From assembly GCA_032622095.1 (NCBI GenBank), contig CP136061.1:213188373-213252372 (forward strand): a stretch of 64,000 bases of DNA, read 5' to 3'. A program made the translations under genes and the position numbers. Shown piece after piece: positions 55,590 to 64,000 of this stretch. The DNA is from Siphonodentalium dalli. Lineage: Eukaryota; Mollusca; Scaphopoda; Gadilida; Siphonodentaliidae. The notes beneath the pieces are model-generated. The model had not been told where the DNA came from and searched no databases. It saw nothing but the letters and a program-made list of their open reading frames with translations. The stretch's first letter is position 1; every line of letters starts with the position of its first letter.

Positions 55590-56532
55590 GGCTCCAAGCT
55601 CCTACAAATACGAGCATGGTACAAAACGATCTTGCACAAATGCTCTATCAACTGAGATTTTAGAAATCTTTGGCACGGCGTGATAAAATCACGCATGTCA
55701 CGTAAAAATCGTTATCCATTAACCTGGAATGCCAAACTAAACATCTCCATGTATACCAGCATGTAACTTAATGCTCTGTTACATAACGTTTTACAACATC
55801 ATTAGCGCCGACAAGTCAAATCTCGTCATTTGTGTCAAAGCACGATTCCATAAACTTGGAATGCCAAATCAAATATCACGGGCCCCGTATTTGGGCATAC
55901 CCGTCGAGTAATCTTTAGATTGTCAGCTAGTAATTCTAACAACTATCATGTAACGCCCACACCAATTACGGACATTTTACATAAATGTCAAATATTTCAT
56001 ATATAGTTATTCCTTGTGAAACAACAAGATAAAATGTACAACCCCTGAGACAATTTGCTTTGGCTCCAAGCTTCTACAAATACGAGCATGGTACAAAACG
56101 ATCTTGCACAAATGCTCTATCAACTGAGATTTTAGAAATCTTTGGCACGGCGTGTTAAAATCACGCATGTCACGTAAAAATCGCTATCCATTAACCTGGA
56201 ATGCCAAACTAAACATCTCCATGTATACCAGCATGTAACTTAATGCTCTATTACATAAACGTTTTACAACATCATTAGCGCAACAAGTTAAATCTCGTCA
56301 TTTGTGTCAAAGCACAATTCCATAAACTTGGAATGCCAAATCAAATATCACGGGCCCCGTATTTGGGCATACCCGTCGAGTAATCTATAGCTTGTCAGCT
56401 AGTAACTCTAACAACTATCATGTAACACCCACACCAATTACGGACATTTTACATAAATGTCAAATATTTCATATATAGTTATTCTTTGTGAAACAACGGA
56501 ATAAAATGTACAACCCCTGAGACAATTTGCTT
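55590..56532. repeat. Tandem duplication, 472-bp unit, inside the LTR element
   Basis: Unit 1 (55590-56061) and unit 2 (56062-56532) are near-identical. They share GGCTCCAAGCTCCTACAAAT or GGCTCCAAGCTTCTACAAAT at the start and CCTGAGACAATTTGCTT at the end, with a small number of substitutions and one- to two-base indels. No frame runs through it. Confidence 0.88.
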
Positions 56533-59162
56533 GGCTTACTGCATGGTTCACATAGCTAATTATATATGGGTTTTTAATACAACCTACATTACATTATTAT
56601 CATGAAATGTCCCTTTAAAACCATTCAATGGTTCACTATACAACTTTTATTTTCATGACCTCCGACAACTTTTAAACGATATGCGTAAGCTAATTTTCAT
56701 TCGCATGTCCCTTTAACAAAAATCGATAAACAACTCCTAACTTATAATTTCATGAACTCAGACAACTCCTAATTTGAAAATATGCAAATTTGTTTTGGTA
56801 ACGCTCGATGTGACACAGAACAGATGTCGTTCTATCTATAAAACAGGATCAGGCCTACACGTTCATCTTAATACCGGTATTGAGATAGGCTTCACAACAC
56901 TAATTATCTCGAGACTGGTCAATTGATGGCCATGAGAAATGTTTTGTTCACGCCAAATTGGTCATACACGCATGCAGCGTTAACGGGCCTGCATACTCGA
57001 CCACTGTTAACGGCCAAAGGGAATGTCCATATTTACCTCTTTAATTCGGACTACAACACAAACACCATCATTAATTCAGCACGCATGAATAATCTTCAAA
57101 GGTTAACTCAGTCCCCTGTGTAATATCCATGTATTGACCAGTGTTTGGGGAGAGTTTTGCTAGACTTTAATTTTCGATGCCCTGGGGCAAGGTTTCATTT
57201 CCATTAAATTACATTCAATGGACAGTTGCTGTGGTATGTGTTAGGCTAATTATGGATAGAGTGCATTGTGTTTATCGTTGGACAAAGTCAGTTGTGTACA
57301 GTTTTCTGTGGGATGGAGATATTTCTCCTGTTTTCAAGGAATATTTCATCTTGATTTACTATGGTTTCAATGTTTTTAAACAGTATAATTTTCATGGAAT
57401 TAATAGGATTATTTTCGGATCCATTCATGTTCTTTTCTCCGACAACTCCTTAAAAAGTAAGTTCTTTGTTTTACTTCTTTTATATTCTACATGTATATTA
57501 TTACGTGTACTCGGTGCCGTCCACAAACATTTAGACATACTGGAAAGCATGTTAGTCTGATTAACACTTACAGACACTCTCAGAATACACGTAATAGATG
57601 TAATTATAGCATAATCAATTTTCTAGCCATTCTTTTCTTGTATGGGCATACCATAATTGATTATTCAGTTACATTTCTGACTTTCCGACTTTCAACTCTG
57701 ATCAACTTTGGTTTGTTCGAAACTTGAACACATTAAAACCATTTTGATAACGCCTATATACAATGGCGATACATGTACAGCGATCTATCTATTTTTAAAA
57801 TCGACATTTTAACCCAATCCGTGTGTGTCATAACACAAAATACCACTGACCATCCGTGTAGATATTCTTGCAAAACATTGGAATCATTTGGCTAAATTGA
57901 ACATTCCTAAACCATACTTCAAACTTCAAGTGACTATAATGTCTATAATTTAAAATTTTCCGAATTACTTCAACTAATTTCTTTTATTTAAAGATATATC
58001 TCGCTGGACGTAACCAGTTTTCTTGACAAACTGTCATAAATGACCAATGTTTTCGAATTGATAATCTGAGCACAATAAACTTAATATTATACGCTCAATT
58101 GACCGACAGAACAGCCTTAACAGAAATTGAACCCACAATTCGTTTAAAAACCAGAACTCACTAAAATCATACTGATTAACTTGACAACATCCTAAAATCA
58201 TCAGTAAATGTTCTATACCTATATAACTTGCATAATGGTGTGACAATTTAGTACTTGTATAACCAGAATTTCCTAGAACATTTTTGTTTAGTGACTCACA
58301 TTATTCAAAAATAATTTATTCAACCTCAAACAAGTTTACCAAAGGTGCGTTAATAATATATACGCCCTCAGCTTGCTCAAAACAACTTAATTATCTCCAA
58401 AGTTCTTTTCTCAAAACCAAAACTTATATCAAACCGGACTACTTTTGCATTTTGACAAACTCCTACTATATAGACCATAATAGGCATCAAAGACACTGTT
58501 TAAATTATTTAACAATAACCTTGTGACAGATTTCTTTGCTCTGAAAATGTTCAACCAAACTCGCTTGTTTAAAATCAAACAGACAAACAACTGCGGCATA
58601 TTCACTACCTCTGTATATATATGCCTCATTGAATAATTCACTGGAATCTTCACGTGTAGATTGTAAAAATCAATCTTATCCATTTGGATACCATATAACG
58701 ATGGACACACATTATATTCCAGCGATTATTTCCTATATAGTTGATAAATAACAACTCGACATAGAAAAACGCCAACCATAACGGTAATTTCCAAGCATAC
58801 CTAATATAGAAAAATTGACGCAACAATTTAAACTATAACTATATATTCCCTGAACAACTTTTTTGCTTTAACCACATTTTGTTCAATTAGGCTATTCACA
58901 CCGAGCGTACATGTAACAATAATACCTCGAAAAACAACGATTTTTGAAACCCTTATATGGAAAAATGGACGCAACAATTTAAACTACAGATAAATGACCT
59001 AATAGCTATACGGGTTGTGAACCAGGTGAACCAGCCAATGAATTGCAAATTGCCTCATATATACCTTATTTCGTCCATTTAGTTTCCTCCATATTTTTCT
59101 TCCGTGACCACCTGTCCAAGAATTCCAAGAAATGTCCTGCTAACTCGGCACCATCTCGGGAA
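56533..59162. other. LTR-element interior, no coding sequence recognised
   Basis: The longest frame (57177-57560, plus, 127 codons) is rich in hydrophobic residues but has no retroelement motif and lies on the strand opposite to the inferred transcription. A diverged 150-bp-spaced pair of blocks (GACGCAACAATTTAAACTA) occurs at 58816 and 58968. Confidence 0.5.
59136..59153 (-). other. Candidate tRNA primer-binding site
   Basis: Minus-strand TGGTGCCGAGTTAGCAGG begins 9 nt inside the 5' LTR boundary. A leading TGG, complementary to a tRNA CCA end, is usual for primer-binding sites. I could not match it to a specific tRNA. Confidence 0.35.
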
Positions 59163-59627
59163 TGTAGCACTCCCCAGGTTCTAACCATTAAGTTGGAATT
59201 CTCGGAAACACGTTGATGAAATTTATTGTACAATTATTACAATGTCACATCAGGCGGCCATGGAGTAAAATATAATAACATGTTCTCTTCAACAAGTTCT
59301 GAACAAGAGTCCGCAATAGTTTTAGCAAGTTCCCGAGAGCTTTGCTCTCCTAGTATATATACGCTGAAAAGGACAACGCCCCTAGCCCATCAAATGTCGT
59401 GATCTGCTGGGAACAGGTGTCGCTTACATCAAACCAGATGGACAATTAATAATCCGCTTTGACAAAGCTTTTAACTCCAAAAGTCAACGACCCATAATTA
59501 TAGGTCATCCACTCAGAGCTATAATTCCCAACAATTCAGGACACCGGACTATCAAGCTAAAGACATTGAACTTTCAGCTAAAATTAACCCAACTTACCTA
59601 ACTCGTAGTCGTCTCGAGAGTGTTACA
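59163..59627 (-). repeat. LTR (5' LTR of the minus-oriented element)
   Basis: 465 bp, matching 54450-54914 at all but two positions. On the minus strand it begins TGTAACACTC and ends GAGTGCTACA. Confidence 0.9.
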
Positions 59628-60910
59628 ATATATGTGTAGGGAAACTCGAGTCAGCTGGCTGCTGATTGGTTGATTATTATTGAGGAAAAGTTCCCTAATC
59701 GGGAACATGATATCATAGCCTACGTATACGTAAATATGTCGATATTTTTTTAGATGGCCACGAAGAGTCTGGTGGGGTTCCTACGTTACGGAAGTGGTCT
59801 CGATATTTGTTATGCTGCTGATTTTTGTGAAGTAAATGGGGTAGTTGTGGAAATGCAAGATTATCGTGTCCTGTTTCAGTAGTTCATTTGGACATAATCA
59901 GTGTATGCTACGTTGAGATAAGTGTTAGAAAAACAATTGAAAGCTGAGAAAAATAGGACAGAAATATCTGCTATCACCCGAACCATCGAATATGACAGTT
60001 GCTACCACCCGATCCCAGATAGAGAAAGTAATGTCGTTTTTGGAATCATGGAATTCGGATGAGAGGAAATCATCCGCTGAAATGCTTCTACGGTTCAACC
60101 CTCGAGCATAATGCTCGTTATTTATTCAGGACAACAGAATCACACAAAATGCGTGAGAACTGGCGGTTCGGTGTTGCAAAAAATAGTGTCGTTTGAATAT
60201 TATGGCTACCAGCGTTTCATTGAAATTGTTGGATGTATGGGGTATTCCTTTCTCCATTATGTATGTAGGACTAATTTACCAATGTGGGTGTGAAAACACA
60301 TATATTGACTCCTCTGTTATCATGCTATTATATCTTGAATGTGATATTTCAGTCATTTAAATCAGTTATATTCTGCTATGGCAATGAGGTAAACATGTTT
60401 GTATTCACAACTATACAATATCTATGCATAAACTGGCAAATTCTTAAAATGTGCGTGTGATACAATAACTGCACTCTTCTATGAGAAGTTCTGTCACAGA
60501 TATTTAGTGACCATGGGAACATGCGATTATGAGTTCCGTCCTATCGTAATGCAGCGCTAGCGACGGGTATAGGCCCTACCATGTAGATTTAGTCAACTCT
60601 TGACACTTCTGTCGTCAAAAAATAATTATGCAGTCAATTTATTCATAAAACTAATTCTACGACACCGTTGTAGATGAACGCTCTTTATATATTGCCTTTT
60701 TGGGAATTTGGTCGTATAAACACTCTTTATTATTTTTGCCAACAATACACAAGCTCGCTTCCTTCTGTTGGGGAAAACGTAACATAGCACACGATTATAT
60801 TCTCATTCAGACATAACCCAAATGAAAGGAGACTGACATATAATTTGTTTAACCATTGGACTTGATATTCAGACAGTTCAGGTACTACAATATTGTAGTA
60901 CCTGATTAAC
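59628..60910. other. No gene recognised
   Basis: Unique-looking spacer. A 39-codon frame (59992-60111, beginning MTVATTRSQIEKVMSFLESW) has balanced composition but no recognisable domain and no splice context, so it is not called. GAACGCTCTTTATATATTGC at 60675 matches GGACGCTCTTTATGTATTGC at 61062. Confidence 0.4.
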
Positions 60911-60992
60911 GGAGTGTGAATTTGGTGATGCTAGCCCGTGTGCGATGTGACGCCACTAAATTCACACTCTGGGGACTTCATTCTGCAAATGT
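60911..60992. repeat. Palindromic 'GGTCCCCAGAG' hairpin family, copy 4
   Basis: GAGTGTGAATTTGGTGATGC is mirrored by GCCACTAAATTCACACTC, followed by TGGGGACTTCATTCTGCAAA and GTCAGACACA, as in the copies at 29.6, 29.8 and 41.7 kb. The left outer arm is eroded. Confidence 0.65.
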
Positions 60993-61061
60993 CAGACACA
61001 TTATATCCAGGCTTGCTTTTCTATGTGCAGTTCTGGCACAGATATTTAATTTTTGTAGACG

Positions 61062-61122
61062 GACGCTCTTTATGTATTGCCTTTTGGGGAATTTAGTTGT
61101 ATGATCGCTCTTTATTAGAATT
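61062..61122 (+). repeat. 'ACGCTCTTTAT..GCCTTTTGGGAATTT' repeat
   Basis: Matches 60675-60735: ACGCTCTTTAT, TATTGCCTTTT, GGGAATTT, then CTCTTTATTA. Inverted relatives of the AAAGAGCGTT motif occur at 62296 and 62337, and single motifs at 23409 and 52549. Confidence 0.6.
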
Positions 61123-61147
61123 ACCACGTGTTTGTAATTATTAGTGT

Positions 61148-61262
61148 TTAAAGATACGGTTGGCCTTGGCGGTGGGTATACTGTGAAAATATCACCACCC
61201 GTCAAAAACCGCCACAAACAGAAAGAACATCAAAATGTGGATAGACTTTGTCCGTATACAAA
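61148..61262 (+). repeat. Dispersed ~115-bp repeat, copy 2
   Basis: Counterpart of 6728-6842 in the same orientation, with CGTCAAAAACCGCCACAAAC as the best conserved block. Confidence 0.7.
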
Positions 61263-62453
61263 TAAGAAATATCGCATAAACAGTATGTTATTGTCAATTG
61301 TAATACGACCCTGCCTAACTATGCTTAAAAGCCATGTCCTGATTGGCCAGTGGCCCGAGTTACCATGGCTATCTCGTTCCAGTTTTGTGGTACAATTCTA
61401 CTTTTTCCAATTGTACCACGAAAAAAATCGGTTTATTCAGATCGCCGCACGCGACTTTTCCCGTCTTTTCTAACTCCGCGCAAACGGGGCATCAACGGAG
61501 TACACCCGCACCCGTATCCCTTTGAATTTTGCTACATCTTGACAATCTTGCGAATTTTCTAGCGATTTGTCGCTTGAAACCAGTTTGGTTGCCAATGAAT
61601 ATGGTCCAAATGATGTTATGGTATATTGATATATGTTACGACCAAAGAAAGTTACTTAATAAGTATATTAAATGACAAAATAAATCCATGGGGCCGGGCT
61701 GTGCATTCGTCGATTCGAATCTCGATCATATTCGATATTTCGGAATCAAGTTGAAAATGAAAGCGTTTGTTCACCAGTACAGAAGGGGAATAAGATTAGT
61801 TTAGTAAACTAGATCATTTAGATCGCTTTGTGTAAGGAAAATGGTCCATAGTCGATGATCATATTCATGTTGTTCCAACAACGTTCAAAACAGAAATGAC
61901 CCAAGCGTATTTCCTGTACAATTTAAATGAAACGCACGGGCGCCGCTGAAAACACATCGTTTTTTTAGCCAATCACAACGATTATTTCTAGAAGAGGTGC
62001 CTCGAAAAGTCAACGGGGGAATTTCATAACAAGACAAGACATTACCAGAGTACTCCTTGCACAGAAATCGAGTACGCCCAATACGAATTACACCACGAAA
62101 TGTTTTCTCACCTGAGACCGAAAAAGCGCAGCATTTCGTTGACTATTCAGTCGAATTGTGACCATAAACTTTCAGTCGTATTACAAAAGAAATAAATACA
62201 CGGTGTATCGGTGTGTATGGTCAAGTTGTACCACAAAAAACTGATTGTAAAAAGTTACTTTTCTGGTGTTTGTTTATATTATTATGGTAAACATAAAGAG
62301 CGTTCTTTGTTGGTGAATACCTGATATGGAACTAATAAAGAGCGTTTATGCCATTTGTGTGTGATTAGCCAGTAGCATTGTGCTGTCTTCTGTAACACAA
62401 TCAGACTCTTGCTTAGGTAAAATATAGTAGGACTGCAAGTGGACATATATGTG
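61263..62453. other. No gene recognised
   Basis: Contains a short hairpin built from GTGGTACAATT and CAATTGTACCAC at 61386-61424, with a related GTTGTACCACAAAAAACTGA at 62225. Overlapping frames at 61144-61562 are alternative readings of the same stretch and show no domain. Confidence 0.4.
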
Positions 62454-64000
62454 ACTAGCAGGGTTACCCGGCGTTGCCCAGGTGAATGTATGCTGTGGAT
62501 ATTTGTTGGGAATAGAGAATGCTCTTGCTTAACGTGTTATACGTTTTCTCATAAATTGTAAATTCAAATAGCATCACAAAACATGATTATTACAGTCATG
62601 GAATATAAGTAGTGGCTCACCTAGTCAATTGTCATTCTGTTTATCGCGATTAATCCGTTCCACCAATAATGATGTATTTATTTATTTACAACTGCGTATA
62701 CATTAGACGTTATAATATGATACATGAACATCATAAACACATTAGTTCGATAAAAGATGATAATTGGGTTTTACATATTGAGATGTATCAATCAATCTAG
62801 TGGGTTGGACTAAGATCTCTAGGACACCTGGCTATCATATCTCCATGAAGATACAGATGTTTCAAAGAAATGTCCAGGTGCTCCTCTGTTCATGGTGCTA
62901 TATATTGGCTAAATATTCTTAGTTTAAACGCATATATATATCAGCTACATGTGCCAGGCACAGAGCGAGATTTTGAATTGTTTATGTCAGTCGATGAGTC
63001 TGTTCTAAAACCCTTGTCAGATGTCAGTATTGGTAGGATCCTGAAAAGTATTGTGCTACTAACTGCATTTTCTTGTATATCAGAAGAATCTATATTTGAC
63101 TGCACACTGTGACCACTATTTTTGAACAGGCCTTCCATATATCTTGACAAATTGTAACTTTTTGTGGAAACTGTATTGAATGGAACAGACTAAATTTTAT
63201 TATTATATATATATATGCAATCCTCTGACGGTTCGAGGTCTCTCAGTTTGCACGAATATATGTATCTCTTCAATAGAATGATAAATATACGTTTAATGCT
63301 TCTTCTAGTTATCTCTTTTTGCTAGCTCATTATGTGAATGCCTTGATTGCCATTCCCATATACATATGACTGTTAAGAAGATATAATTGTTCAAGTGACT
63401 TATGTGGGTCACCATATGTCGGGATTGTGAAATGTGAACGCCCAACTACTTAAAATAATATGGGGATGGCCTGGTGACTGTATATAACTTATATGTGGAT
63501 ATCGGCGAATAGCAATCTTATCAATGATAGTGCATATCCGCTCGCCATCCGTGACGCAAACGACACCAAGTGTGATTTAATTCATGGTATATCATAATTA
63601 AGAGAAAAACGTGTATGAATTTGGTGGAATTTGGTTTATTAAATAAATTGTTGATGCAACGTTGACTCGAACAACGCCATATTGCAAAGGTGATTGTGTA
63701 TTCGTTTGGTGGAAATCAGCGACAAAACTATTTCACCAAATTTTTTTAATTTCCCCTCCCACGAACAGCGTCATTTTAGAAAATTTTAACCCGCACCATT
63801 ATCTTCCTTGTAAAAAGTTACCCCTCTTAGAACGCCTTGGTGCCATCTCGATTGTACCGCGTGAAGTTATATATAGAACGCACACAGACAGACAAAAAGA
63901 CAGACAGACAGCAGCACGATTTTATTTCTTGTATCATTTGAAGAACGTGTCTGAATTTGATGGTAATTGGTACTAAAAATATTTTGTATCAGTTTTGGTG
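62454..64000 (-). mobile_element. Helitron-like element, family 3, inverted partner, cut by window end
   Basis: The minus-strand 3' end has hairpin …CTGGGCAACGCCGGGT, then AACCCTG and CTAG at 62457-62454, followed by T (complement of 62453). It aligns without large gaps to 46647-48193 of the plus-oriented element. At the window edge (64000) the alignment is still running, near the CCAAAACTGATACAAAATAT block. Two small frames (62941-63150 minus; 63662-63976 plus) are the counterparts of those at 47505-47714 and 46725-47162 and have no known domain. One change in the hairpin stem (G to T in the 5' arm on the minus strand) slightly weakens it. Confidence 0.85.

Larger units (their letters stand above)
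54450..59627 (-). mobile_element. LTR retrotransposon, minus orientation, non-coding interior
   Basis: Two 465-bp direct repeats (54450-54914 and 59163-59627) differ at only two positions. Both begin TGTAGCACTC and end GAGTGTTACA on the plus strand, a TG…CA pair with short inverted ends. ATAT flanks both sides (54446-54449, 59628-59631), a possible 4-bp target duplication in AT-rich sequence. Orientation is inferred as minus. In that direction each LTR has a TATATATA box, then AATAAA about 65 nt before its end. A purine-rich tract (plus 54915-54934) precedes the 3' LTR, and a TGGTGCCGAG-type primer-site candidate (59153 downward) follows the 5' LTR. The 4.25-kb interior has no gag, protease, reverse transcriptase or integrase frame, as in large LTR derivatives mobilised in trans. 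Confidence 0.85.

Noticed and set aside
57177-57560. 127-codon hydrophobic frame within the LTR element
   Set aside because: It is on the strand opposite the inferred transcription, has no retroelement motif, and could arise by chance in 4 kb of AT-rich DNA.
59992-60111. 39-codon frame MTVATTRSQIEKVMSFLESW…
   Set aside because: Balanced composition, but short, without recognisable domain, splice sites or a repeat or homologue inside the window.

Overview
This window reads as animal nuclear DNA from an intergenic or intronic, transposon-saturated region. It is AT-rich, has no operon-like gene packing, and the longest stop-free stretch is only 227 codons. No rRNA, tRNA, CRISPR array or intact cellular protein gene could be supported. 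Several repeat types (elements opening TTTTTAGCTCACCTG or TTTTTAGCTCAAC with internal tandem units ending in GAGTTATGGCCC; GTCC and GTCT microsatellites beside tandem cores, as in the 'pearl' elements of bivalves) resemble the repeat landscape of molluscs. I infer a lophotrochozoan, most likely a mollusc. This rests on resemblance from memory, not on a search.

Layout. 0-8.7 kb: mostly unique-looking DNA with a dispersed 'CAGCCATCTTGG' repeat (1-245, 3172-3890) and a twin cAMP-response-element palindrome at 4128-4145. 8.8-14 kb: a deleted hAT transposon with a BED-finger relic (8779-10568), a 5'-truncated LINE (11026-12337, minus) and a non-autonomous hAT-like element with a perfect 8-bp target duplication (12764-13877). 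14.7-20 kb: a Helitron-like tandem-repeat element (14738-15260), a possible 5' exon (16300-16787), and a duplicated exon-like segment split by a third hAT-type element (18741-19474). 20-28 kb: nested repeats, including a TIR element (22102-24162) holding another hAT-like copy (22511-23175), a pogo/Tigger-like element (24810-25489), a full Helitron-like element (25663-26265) and a hAT-like element carrying a first exon (26739-27838). 28-44 kb: dispersed tandem-unit repeats, palindromic hairpin elements and foldbacks.

44-48.2 kb holds two Helitron-like elements whose 5' ends meet head to head, three bases apart (44011-45386 minus; 45390-48193 plus). The second has an inverted partner at 62454-64000, cut by the window end. 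50.7-51.8 kb has a decayed LINE and a large foldback. 54450-59627 is a young LTR retrotransposon on the minus strand, with 465-bp LTRs differing at only two positions and a non-coding interior.

There is no gene network here. The interest lies in transposon structure: clean termini and target sites, nesting order, shared terminal families, and non-autonomous derivatives whose coding partners lie elsewhere. All boundaries were read by eye.
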